Of a DNA stretch of 7,730 nucleotides, positions 1 to 7,472 are shown in pieces. Made by a program: the position numbers and the translations under genes. The stretch comes from JANMEX01 sp031422915 (GTDB lineage Bacteria; Pseudomonadota; Alphaproteobacteria; Rhizobiales; Rhizobiaceae), in the NCBI GenBank assembly GCA_031422915.1, contig JANPEK010000192.1, forward strand, positions 1 to 7,730, read 5' to 3'. The notes under the pieces are model-generated. The model saw only the letters and a list, made by a program, of their open reading frames with translations. It ran no database searches and was not told the origin of the DNA. Position 1 is the stretch's first letter. The number at the start of each line of letters is the position of its first letter.

Positions 1-66
1 AGCGAAGCCTCGCCGCTGCAGTTGCGCGAGCTGCACCTGCGCGTGAACGCGCCGAAGCAGGGCTAA
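1..66 (+). CDS. aspS: C-terminal end of a gene, possibly aspartyl-tRNA synthetase (partial)
   Basis: An open frame enters from the left edge and ends at TAA 64-66, leaving 21 residues that finish LRELHLRVNAPKQG. The pattern of a QLREL-type helix followed by a short basic tail resembles the C-terminus of bacterial-type aspartyl-tRNA synthetases, which charge tRNA-Asp in the cytoplasm. I also recall aspS lying near parC in some Rhizobiales. Both points come from memory, and 21 residues cannot prove identity. A strong hairpin begins 20 bases after the stop, which supports this being a true gene end. That a gene ends here is well supported; the product name is tentative. Confidence 0.5.
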   Translation, partial: SEASPLQLRELHLRVNAPKQG

Positions 67-85
67 CACCAGGGCATTCGCCAAA

Positions 86-115
86 CCCCGGCAGATTTGC
101 TAATCTCTGCCGGGG
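86..115 (+). terminator. Rho-independent-type hairpin after the gene at the left edge
   Basis: CCCCGGCAGA (86-95) pairs perfectly with TCTGCCGGGG (106-115) around a 10-base loop. The T-tract afterwards is weak (CGCTTCC), so termination may be incomplete. It lies 20 bases after the stop at 64-66 and 24 bases before the next start codon at 140. There is little room for a separate promoter for the next gene. Confidence 0.7.
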
Positions 116-139
116 CGCTTCCATATTCGGAGGCATATC

Positions 140-1057
140 ATGAACAATTTCAAGTTCTTGCCTTGGCTTTTTGCATTGTGCTTGACGCTGGCGTTTCTGC
201 CCGTAGCTGCCATCTTCGACGCAAATGCCGTCGAAACCGCTGCTGCGGAAACGGTGATCTGCGGGCCGAACTGCGTGCGCGTCGAGGTCGTCGCTCCTCC
301 ACCTACCAAGCCAAATCCGGAGGCACCCAAGCCATTTGACTGGAAGCTGGCACTGGCTTCGCTCTTGAGCGTGTTTGCCACCGTGGTCTCGCTTTGGGTC
401 GCATACGGCCAGCGGCGCACGGCAACGGACGGCAAAATTCACGAGGAGCGCATCAAGCAATACCAAGCGATTATCGCCGACACCGCGCCATTGGCAGTCT
501 ACTTTCCGGCACTGGACAGCGAAGGAAAAAGCCGCTTGACGGCGGATGCCTGCATGAAAATGGGGCGCACGGCGAACGCGTGGTATTTTGCCCATGGTGC
601 CATGCTCATGAGCACTGAGGCCCGCAACGCCTATATGCGCTTCGCCCGCGGGCTCACCTCTGCATCGCAATCCGGAAAGCCGTTGATGGTTCCCGAATTT
701 CCGCAGGACAGCATTCTGATCACTGACAAGAAATTGGAGGATTACCGGTCGGAACTTCTAACGGAGACAGATGCCAAGTGTGCTGCCGCCGCGGCGCGGG
801 AGCCAAACCTTTTGTCATTGCGCAAAATGTGGGCTTCGATGCTCGACCGGCCCAATCGCGGTGGCAATGCAAAGGAACGTGCGGGCTTTGCCTTGGCGTC
901 CGACGACGTGATCGCAAAATGGCAGTTCGGCATTGATGCCCCTGGGAACGCTGAACCGCACCATCGCTTCCGCGACTACGTGTTCCTGCAGAACCTTTCG
1001 AGCAAACTTCGCACAGCTTTGGCGCAAGATCTGCGCAGCCGCCGCAGGCCTGAATAA
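140..1057 (+). CDS. Unrecognised two-segment membrane protein (305 aa)
   Basis: I do not recognise this family. The start ATG at 140 has a good ribosome site, GGAGG at 129-133, six bases upstream. Residues about 7-24 are hydrophobic and form either a signal anchor or a signal peptide with a possible cut after AlaAsnAla (28-30). Next come a CGPNC motif (Cys41, Cys45) and a proline-rich linker (about 53-66). A clear membrane helix (about 69-90) ends in GlnArgArg, so by the positive-inside rule the last ~215 residues are probably cytoplasmic. That region starts with a charged helix (about 97-112), has cysteines at 138 and 214, and ends in a basic tail (RSRRRPE). The gene stands alone between two hairpins, and no convincing promoter is visible in the short gap upstream, so it may depend on read-through. 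The coding call is strong; the function is unknown. Confidence 0.85.
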   Translation: MNNFKFLPWLFALCLTLAFLPVAAIFDANAVETAAAETVICGPNCVRVEVVAPPPTKPNPEAPKPFDWKLALASLLSVFATVVSLWVAYGQRRTATDGKIHEERIKQYQAIIADTAPLAVYFPALDSEGKSRLTADACMKMGRTANAWYFAHGAMLMSTEARNAYMRFARGLTSASQSGKPLMVPEFPQDSILITDKKLEDYRSELLTETDAKCAAAAAREPNLLSLRKMWASMLDRPNRGGNAKERAGFALASDDVIAKWQFGIDAPGNAEPHHRFRDYVFLQNLSSKLRTALAQDLRSRRRPE

Positions 1058-1080
1058 AAAACCCGGCATCGCTGCCGGGT
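1056..1080 (-). terminator. Terminator shared by two convergent genes, strongest on the - strand
   Basis: ACCCGGCA (1061-1068) pairs perfectly with TGCCGGGT (1073-1080) around a TCGC loop. Read on the - strand, the stem runs straight into six T residues (A-run 1056-1061), a classic intrinsic terminator 24 bases after the stop of the gene ending at 1105. The A-run also forms the TAA stop (1055-1057) of the + strand gene. The hairpin can act on + strand transcripts too, but there it lacks a good T-tract. Confidence 0.88.
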
Positions 1081-1104
1081 CGCTATTCGGGCATGCTGAA
1101 CCTG

Positions 1105-2280
1105 TTACTGGTTGGCAGTAACGGTCACATTCAGTTGCTTGATCAGCGCCTCCGGCGTGGTCGAGCCGGTCGCCATCAACAATGCGAAAGGCACAGGCGC
1201 AGCCGGGGTGGCTTTGATCTCTAGGCTCTTCGGATTGTCCATGTAGGCAGACGCCGCTGCCGTGACCTTGGCCGCAAACTCAGGGTCCTTCAACTGTGCG
1301 ACAGCAAACGGGATGACCGCCTTTGACTGCGCAATGATCGCATCGCGCGGCTGGCCTGCCTGTTTGGCGGCGTAGTCAATGACCCGGCCAGTGACTGACG
1401 CATCATCAAAACGGATACTTGCGGAGATGAAGTTCATTTGTTGAATGATGCCGAGCATTGCAAGACCTTTGGCGGATTCGTCCTGGCCAGCCATGTTCTT
1501 GTTCATGTCCTGAATTGCCTTGATCAGCGCAGGCGTATAGCCGGAAAAATCCATCATCACGTTAAGGCGGCCGACATTGGCAAAATCATAAGCACCCTCT
1601 GTGATCGACATGCGGCCGTCTGACGGGTTCCATGTGCCTTTCATCGTGATCTTGCCGTTGATCTTGTCATAACCGAGCGCAGCGACCGTCTCCTGCGTCT
1701 TCGGGTCCGGGATTTTGCTGAGATCGCCCTTGAGGCCGTTGATCGAAACGTCGAATTCAAGGGGTTCGCCGACGACATATTCGCTCATGCTGGCTTCAGC
1801 GCCCTCCATCGAGAACACTTCTGCGCCGCCGGTCTCAACCTTGATTGCGCCGACTTCAAGCGAATCATATAGCATCATCTGCTTGATCGGATCGGTTTCA
1901 CCTTCGGCGGCAATGTGCAGGCCATTGATCGACGCGCCGTTGAACTCGAACTTTTCGGTGCCCTGTTCCATTTTGGTGACAGGTGCAGCAATCGTGCCGA
2001 CATAATAGCCGCCGTCCTCATCTTCTTCGACGCTTTCGAGAACGACGTCTCCGAGCACGGTTGGCTCTGAGTCCGGGAACTTGATGGAGACGCCCTTGGC
2101 AATGATATTGTCGCCATCAAGCTCCTGCGATGTGACCGTCACGGGCAGGCCCTGACCTGCAAACTGGGCGGTGAGTGCCTTGATGACGGCTGCGGCGTCA
2201 ACCTCGGCATGGGCTGGTCCGGCCAGCGCGAGTGACATGGCTGTTGCGGCCAGAAAGCCGGTGGTCGAGCGTGAAAACAT
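1105..2280 (-). CDS. Secreted (periplasmic) protein of unknown function (391 aa)
   Basis: The open frame extends further upstream, but ATG 2280 is the best start. It is preceded by AAGGA (about 2289-2293) at an 8-base spacing. From this start a textbook Sec signal peptide appears: MFSR, a hydrophobic stretch (about 7-22), and a probable signal peptidase I site after AlaHisAla (23-25). The ATG at 2289 overlaps the ribosome site and is less likely. The mature part is acidic, lacks other membrane helices, and alternates beta-type stretches such as DNIIAKGVSIKF and NGKITMKGTW with a helical, alanine-rich C-terminal third. This vaguely recalls DUF945/AsmA-like periplasmic repeat proteins, but I cannot assign a family. 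It is probably an exported conserved hypothetical protein. It ends at TAA 1107-1105, followed by a strong terminator, and is probably monocistronic. Confidence 0.85.
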   Translation of the reverse strand: MFSRSTTGFLAATAMSLALAGPAHAEVDAAAVIKALTAQFAGQGLPVTVTSQELDGDNIIAKGVSIKFPDSEPTVLGDVVLESVEEDEDGGYYVGTIAAPVTKMEQGTEKFEFNGASINGLHIAAEGETDPIKQMMLYDSLEVGAIKVETGGAEVFSMEGAEASMSEYVVGEPLEFDVSINGLKGDLSKIPDPKTQETVAALGYDKINGKITMKGTWNPSDGRMSITEGAYDFANVGRLNVMMDFSGYTPALIKAIQDMNKNMAGQDESAKGLAMLGIIQQMNFISASIRFDDASVTGRVIDYAAKQAGQPRDAIIAQSKAVIPFAVAQLKDPEFAAKVTAAASAYMDNPKSLEIKATPAAPVPFALLMATGSTTPEALIKQLNVTVTANQ

Positions 2281-2534
2281 TATGGTCATCCTTTTTTGAA
2301 ATAGCGTTGCCTGCCCCAATACAAGATTGGCAGAAAATCTTTTTGCCGTCCACAGCACGGCTTTTTCATGGCATGTGACGTCGGCGCAAAGGTTGAACAG
2401 CAATGGATTGACAAGTGGCTAATCCGAACCGGCCAATTGCAATGAATTTGCGTTCTCAGGCCGGTCACCAAATGCGCTGTGGCGTTGCCTCTCGCTGCCT
2501 TGCCCCGAATCAGCGGCTGCTTTAAGCGGCGTTC
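2281..2534. other. Divergent intergenic region between the secreted-protein gene and parC
   Basis: This 254-base region must hold the promoters of both flanking genes, but neither can be placed with confidence. On the + strand TTGACA (2408-2413) has no usable -10 hexamer 16-18 bases downstream. On the - strand the leader of the secreted-protein gene can fold: CTGCC and AAT of 2311-2320 pair with ATTGGCAG (2326-2333) around ACAAG, with a two-base bulge. An in-frame TAA at 2523-2525 excludes a longer ParC. No other gene was seen here. Confidence 0.6.
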
Positions 2535-4799
<2,265 letters not shown>

Positions 4800-4809
4800 G
4801 GTGGAAATC

Positions 4810-5244
4810 TTACCTGAACAACCGCGCGTCGAATGCAAACGGGGCTTGGGCAATGATCGCAATCTGGCCCGCATCCGGGTGCAGCGGATTTATCAGGTAA
4901 TTTGACCCTACCGGCGCAAGCGCGCTCTGGACCTGCATTACGGCAGTCGGCCTTTCTGCAAGCCACTGATCTCCAGTCTCCCGGGCCAATTTTTCATCAC
5001 GAGGATCGGCGTCCGAAGTCTGGATGCTAACACCGTCCGGGATGTCAATCTTCAGCATGACAAAGCGCGTCAGTTGTGCGGCGGTCAGGTCGAGGTGAAC
5101 GCGCACTTCAAGCATCGCCAGCGCGGAACTGTCGGCGGTGTAGATGATCGGGCGGCCTGAATTATGCCAGCGGCCCGGAACGTACAGTCCGCCAATACCG
5201 TCAAGGGCAGCATGATTGGCGTTGGCGATACGCCAGACGATCAA
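4810..5244 (-). CDS. RES-domain toxin of a type II toxin-antitoxin module (144 aa)
   Basis: This is a full-length RES-family protein. Characterised relatives act on NAD: MbcT breaks it down with phosphate, other Res toxins deplete it, and ParT ADP-ribosylates phosphoribosyl pyrophosphate synthetase. Visible family marks are WRI (Arg5), GGLYVPGRWH with Arg25, IIYTA with Tyr35, the Glu of ALAMLEV (Glu46), and GSNYLINPLHPD with Ser114. The Arg, Glu and Ser that name the family are all present, so the toxin looks intact. It starts at TTG 5244, sharing bases with the TGA stop of the antitoxin (TTGA). No ATG or GTG start fits in frame and no good ribosome site precedes it, so translation is probably coupled to the antitoxin at low efficiency. 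It ends 10 bases from the convergent parC stop. Whether it cleaves NAD or modifies a protein cannot be read from sequence. Confidence 0.93.
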   Translation of the reverse strand: MIVWRIANANHAALDGIGGLYVPGRWHNSGRPIIYTADSSALAMLEVRVHLDLTAAQLTRFVMLKIDIPDGVSIQTSDADPRDEKLARETGDQWLAERPTAVMQVQSALAPVGSNYLINPLHPDAGQIAIIAQAPFAFDARLFR

Positions 5245-5711
5245 GCGGCGAACCCATGCATGGCTTGGCCTATGAACATCTCGACGGCGTGCGCACCAGA
5301 CTCCGTGCCAAGCATGTCTGCCGGTGCGTGTCCGCCGAACACAGGCGTCACGCGGTCAAGCCAGACATCCGCAGCGTCGCCAAAAGCATCGCGGGCAAGC
5401 TCCGTAACACGGATCATCCGCACGATCTTTTCAGATACGGCGGGCGAAAACGCGTCAATGTTGTTTTCACCGGCGTAAGCAAGTGTCCGCCGGGCAATGG
5501 CACCGGTGCGCACAAGCCGCGCCGCAAGCGCCGGATCGGAATAAACAATTTGTGCGGGCAGGCCAGCCTTCACCAACTCGTTGATATCGATGTTTGCCGA
5601 AACAGAACGGGCGCGTATCTTGTGCACAAGAATTCCCAGCGATTTGCCCTCGGGCTGCGGGAAGGGCTTGGACGGAACGCGCTTGCGCTCCACCGGATGA
5701 GAAACAGACAT
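5241..5711 (-). CDS. Xre/MbcA/ParS-type antitoxin (DUF2384 toxin-binding domain, 156 aa)
   Basis: This is the antitoxin partner of the RES toxin and probably represses their shared promoter. The first ~35 residues are basic, polar and probably flexible. A helical DNA-binding region follows (about 41-90, including GLPAQIVYSDPALAARLVRTGAIARRTL). The C-terminal part (about 100-156) matches the antitoxin domain that plugs the RES active site: TELARDAFGDAADVWLDRVTP, then FGGHAPADMLGTESGAHAVE and a final helix ending MHGFAA. ATG 5711 has a good ribosome site (GGAG at 5718-5721, six bases away). The gene lies directly upstream of the toxin with the overlap typical of RES/Xre operons, which ensures antitoxin is made first. 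In some relatives the N-terminal region is a recognisable Xre helix-turn-helix; here it is divergent, so the DNA-binding role rests mainly on family and on the operator repeats upstream. Confidence 0.92.
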   Translation of the reverse strand: MSVSHPVERKRVPSKPFPQPEGKSLGILVHKIRARSVSANIDINELVKAGLPAQIVYSDPALAARLVRTGAIARRTLAYAGENNIDAFSPAVSEKIVRMIRVTELARDAFGDAADVWLDRVTPVFGGHAPADMLGTESGAHAVEMFIGQAMHGFAA

Positions 5712-5722
5712 GATGGTCTCCG

Positions 5723-5757
5723 TGGCAGGATTGCCAATAAGTTAGGCGGAATTGCCA
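5723..5757. promoter_or_regulatory. Tandem operator-like repeats over the toxin-antitoxin promoter
   Basis: Two 14-base units lie 21 bases apart, two turns of the helix: TGGCAGGATTGCCA at 5723-5736 and AGGCGGAATTGCCA at 5744-5757. They agree at 11 of 14 positions and both continue with AA, so ATTGCCAA is repeated exactly. The first is an inverted repeat (TGGCA, four bases, TGCCA) and the second a weaker one. One covers the promoter spacer and the other the expected transcription start, so bound antitoxin would block the polymerase. That the antitoxin binds here is inference. Confidence 0.6.
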
Positions 5758-5766
5758 AAATGTCAA
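5739..5766 (-). promoter_or_regulatory. Predicted sigma-70 promoter of the antitoxin-toxin operon
   Basis: On the - strand a perfect TTGACA (-35, at 5766-5761) is followed after 16 bases by TAACTT (-10, at 5744-5739), which keeps the key first T, second A and last T. Transcription would start near 5732, giving a leader of about 20 bases that carries the GGAG ribosome site. This promoter lies wholly in the 88-base gap after the GNAT stop, so the toxin-antitoxin pair can be expressed apart from the genes upstream. Confidence 0.6.
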
Positions 5767-5799
5767 GATGTCACCGCGTGTAGCTTGTCTCGACCTGCG

Positions 5800-6306
5800 T
5801 CAAAGCCGCAATTCCATAAACAAAACCTCAGCCAAAATCTCCGGCGGATAGTCGAGATACGGCTCGCGCTCCAGAAAACCAAGCGACCGGTAGAGCCCTA
5901 CTGATTCCGTGAACAGGCGCAATGTGTCGAGGCGCATATGGCTGAAGCCATCCGCGCGAGCCTGTGCAATAGCCGCCGTACAAAGTTGGCGGCCAATTCC
6001 CTGACCATGGGCACTCCCAACAACGAACAACCGCTTCATTTCGCAAATGCCTGAAGACAGTCGGCGATAAGCGATGCAGCCTGACGCGTCGTCGTTGCCG
6101 CGAGCCAAAAATGCGCGGCCCGCTGGCAGACTGTATTTCAGGGGCAGGTTCTGCAATTCAACCTCCAAGGACTGGACGTCGAAGATGTCCTCGACAAAGC
6201 CGGGCCGGTCGGCGAACCTGTGCCGACACCAATTGACATATTCTTTGATAAGGTTTGCGAAGACGGCAAAGTCTTGGGGTGATGCGGCCTGATGGATATT
6301 CATCAT
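5800..6306 (-). CDS. GNAT-family N-acetyltransferase (168 aa)
   Basis: This protein should transfer an acetyl group from acetyl-CoA to an unknown amine. The core GNAT pattern is present: the beta-4 strand CEMKRLFV (88-95), the acetyl-CoA pyrophosphate loop HGQGIGRQL (100-108), then MRLDTL (124-129) and LYRSLGFLEREPY (138-150) with the usual tyrosine near the C-terminus. It ends FMELRL. The length is normal for a single-domain enzyme. The open frame continues upstream into the neighbouring gene, but homology-like sequence begins at the double methionine (ATG 6306 and 6303), and everything upstream overlaps the membrane protein. ATG 6306 overlaps that gene's stop as TAATG, so translation is probably coupled; ATG 6303 is the alternative. 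The substrate may be a small molecule, peptide or protein. A distinct promoter separates it from the toxin-antitoxin genes downstream. Confidence 0.92.
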   Translation of the reverse strand: MMNIHQAASPQDFAVFANLIKEYVNWCRHRFADRPGFVEDIFDVQSLEVELQNLPLKYSLPAGRAFLARGNDDASGCIAYRRLSSGICEMKRLFVVGSAHGQGIGRQLCTAAIAQARADGFSHMRLDTLRLFTESVGLYRSLGFLEREPYLDYPPEILAEVLFMELRL

Positions 6307-7163
6307 TATCCCAAGAGCTGAAGAGTTAAATTGGCAAAAAGCGCGGCGACGACGGCAAAAAACGCCACGAAAATTCCAGCGAATACTGACAACGCCCTGA
6401 TCGGCTTTTCTTCGAATGGCAGCCAGAAAAAAACACTGCGCACGACGCCCGCAAAACGGGGGTTTTCTGCCAAAGCCGCCATTGCCGCTGACAGGAAGAG
6501 CGGAAAGGAGCTGACAGCAACGGAGTAGAGATAGACGGACGTCAGGTTTCGAAAGAAGATCGCCTCCCAAATTGTGGGTCCAACCGCTTTGAGGGCCAGC
6601 GTGGTGTCACCCGCAAACGCATCGAAATAATATGCGAAGAGAAGGTAGGTGAGCGCGGTGCAAAGTATGAAGGCAATTATCTTCAGCACGACGTCGACGG
6701 CCAGTGTTCGCATCGGCGAGTACTGCCGCAAATTGCCTGCCCTCATCGCATAAAGCGAGAATGCGAAATAGTTGACGACCAGCACCACGCCAAGGCCGTT
6801 GCCGAAAAACTGTCGCAGTAATCGCGATCGGGCATCTCCGTCATCCAGAAGCTGACTGAAGAGACCGGGCACGACCGACACGTAAACGATCATGAGTATG
6901 GCAAGCGACGCAGACGTGAAGACAAGGACATTTCGCGCAAAGCGCCACGCGGCGATCTCATTGGAAAAATACAGCCTCATCAAATCAAAGGCTTCGGCGG
7001 CATTGCCCCGCATCGGTTCATCCAGTTTTGATTGCAGCGCCGCCGAAATCCGCTTTCGGCCTACTTTCGAAATGAGGTTGTCGCCCTTCCAGAATGTTGC
7101 CGCGATGATTGCAGCGGCACCGGACGCTCCTGTCACGCTTGCAAGCGCCTCATCCCAAAGCAT
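6306..7163 (-). CDS. Unrecognised polytopic inner-membrane protein (285 aa)
   Basis: I do not recognise the family. ATG 7163 is fixed by a strong ribosome site, GGAGG at 7170-7174, six bases upstream. Residues 1-77 hold a short hydrophobic patch (about 13-24) and a basic, helical, probably cytoplasmic part (KVGRKRISAALQSKLDEP). About five membrane helices follow: roughly 79-101, 122-141, 156-180, 206-231 and 257-281. Charged loops lie between them (DDGDARSRLLRQ at 107-118, LAENPRFAGVVR at 231-242, EEKPIR at 251-256). No ABC, transporter-signature or enzyme motif is visible. The stop TAA 6308-6306 overlaps the GNAT start by one base, so the two form an operon and may work together, for example in a membrane-linked acetylation, but this is inference from the overlap. 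Confidence 0.85.
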   Translation of the reverse strand: MLWDEALASVTGASGAAAIIAATFWKGDNLISKVGRKRISAALQSKLDEPMRGNAAEAFDLMRLYFSNEIAAWRFARNVLVFTSASLAILMIVYVSVVPGLFSQLLDDGDARSRLLRQFFGNGLGVVLVVNYFAFSLYAMRAGNLRQYSPMRTLAVDVVLKIIAFILCTALTYLLFAYYFDAFAGDTTLALKAVGPTIWEAIFFRNLTSVYLYSVAVSSFPLFLSAAMAALAENPRFAGVVRSVFFWLPFEEKPIRALSVFAGIFVAFFAVVAALFANLTLQLLG

Positions 7164-7217
7164 GCAGGACCTCCAATTTGTCTGGGCATGACATTTTGCC
7201 GCGGTTGCAAACCCGTA

Positions 7218-7232
7218 TCAGGTAATACCTGA
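7218..7232. promoter_or_regulatory. Perfect 15-base palindrome, candidate operator
   Basis: TCAGGTAATACCTGA is a perfect inverted repeat with seven-base arms around one base. The single-base centre rules out an RNA hairpin of full length, so it is more likely a protein-binding site. It lies 54 bases upstream of the membrane-protein start and just downstream of that operon's candidate transcription start. The regulator is unknown. Confidence 0.4.
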
Positions 7233-7254
7233 ACACACCGTCGTCACACCGCAC

Positions 7255-7283
7255 ATTTTGGACCTTTCACGCGCAGATGACAA
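7255..7283 (-). promoter_or_regulatory. Candidate promoter of the membrane protein-GNAT operon
   Basis: On the - strand TTGTCA (7283-7278, five of six to the -35 consensus) is followed after exactly 17 bases by CAAAAT (7260-7255, four of six to the -10 consensus). Transcription would begin near 7248, leaving a leader of about 85 bases before ATG 7163. It is the best match I found upstream of this operon, but it was judged by eye only. Confidence 0.35.
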
Positions 7284-7292
7284 ATAATTTGT
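7280..7292. promoter_or_regulatory. Perfect 13-base palindrome overlapping the candidate -35
   Basis: ACAAATAATTTGT is a perfect inverted repeat with six-base arms around one base. It overlaps the TTGTCA of the candidate membrane-protein promoter. Being AT-rich it could arise by chance more easily than the 15-base palindrome 61 bases away. Confidence 0.3.
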
Positions 7293-7303
7293 GGAGCGGA
7301 TCG

Positions 7304-7351
7304 GGTGGACAATGTTGGCACCGCAGACCTGCTTTGAAGTTGCCGTCCACC
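7304..7351. repeat. Imperfect long inverted repeat in the intergenic region
   Basis: GGTGGAC (7304-7310) pairs perfectly with GTCCACC (7345-7351), and inside it GGCA (7317-7320) pairs with TGCC (7341-7344). A six-base bulge on one side and a 20-base loop remain. No T-tract follows on either strand, so it is not an evident terminator. Whether it is transcribed depends on where the promoters lie. Confidence 0.35.
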
Positions 7352-7412
7352 ACAAATGCAACCCTTGCCACTTCCATATAAAGCTTTCGTCAAATTTTGC
7401 CCGTTACCACCC

Positions 7413-7440
7413 TTGACAAGAGAACGATCATTCTCATATT
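7413..7440 (+). promoter_or_regulatory. Predicted promoter of the TetR-family gene
   Basis: TTGACA (7413-7418) is a perfect -35. CATATT (7435-7440) matches four of six -10 positions at a 16-base spacing; TATTTT at 7437-7442 is an alternative at 18. Transcription would begin near 7447, giving a short leader of about 25 bases. No clear ribosome site precedes the GTG start at 7473. Confidence 0.55.
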
Positions 7441-7461
7441 TTGAGAACGAACGTTCGCTCT
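7420..7461. promoter_or_regulatory. Two related inverted repeats at the tetR promoter, candidate autoregulatory operators
   Basis: GAGAACGATCATTCTC (7420-7435) is an inverted repeat with seven of eight pairs matched. AGAACGAACGTTCGCTCT (7444-7461) matches eight of nine pairs around a perfect CGAACGTTCG core. Both begin with GAGAACGA (7420-7427, 7443-7450), and their centres are 25 bases apart. The first fills the promoter spacer and the second covers the expected start of transcription. TetR proteins bind such sites as dimers and often repress their own gene, so autoregulation is likely but not shown. Confidence 0.6.
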
Positions 7462-7472
7462 ATGGTGTTGCC

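Larger units (their letters stand above)
7164..7472. other. Divergent intergenic region between the membrane-protein gene and tetR
   Basis: This 309-base non-coding stretch carries the control signals of the two diverging transcription units: the candidate promoter and two odd-centred palindromes next to the membrane-protein gene, a larger inverted repeat in the middle, and the tetR promoter with its two operator-like repeats at the right. The only small open frame seen (7277-7381, 34 codons) lacks a ribosome site and any recognisable feature. Confidence 0.7.

Noticed and set aside
2281..2403. A 41-residue N-terminal extension of the secreted protein from a start at 2403
   Set aside because: It would bury the clear signal peptide, and the good ribosome site fits ATG 2280 instead.
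2408..2436. TTGACA at 2408-2413 as a parC promoter
   Set aside because: No acceptable -10 hexamer lies 16-18 bases downstream (the bases there read around CGGCCAA).
5760..5773. Direct repeat ATGTCA at 5760 and 5768 near the toxin-antitoxin -35
   Set aside because: Six bases repeated at an 8-base offset is too short to separate from chance, and one copy is part of the -35 itself.
5256..5783. A 175-codon open frame on the + strand opposite the antitoxin
   Set aside because: It is the antisense shadow of the antitoxin gene and crosses its promoter and operators.
6307..6570. A longer GNAT protein reaching up to 6570
   Set aside because: The extra residues overlap the membrane-protein gene and do not resemble GNAT sequence; the domain starts at the double methionine at 6306/6303.
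7277..7381. A 34-codon open frame on the + strand in the intergenic region
   Set aside because: No ribosome site, no recognisable motif, and it overlaps inverted repeats and candidate control sites.
4800..7472. Possible mobile island carrying the toxin-antitoxin, GNAT and membrane genes
   Set aside because: No integrase, transposase, tRNA target or flanking direct repeats were seen, and codon use looks like that of the neighbours by eye.
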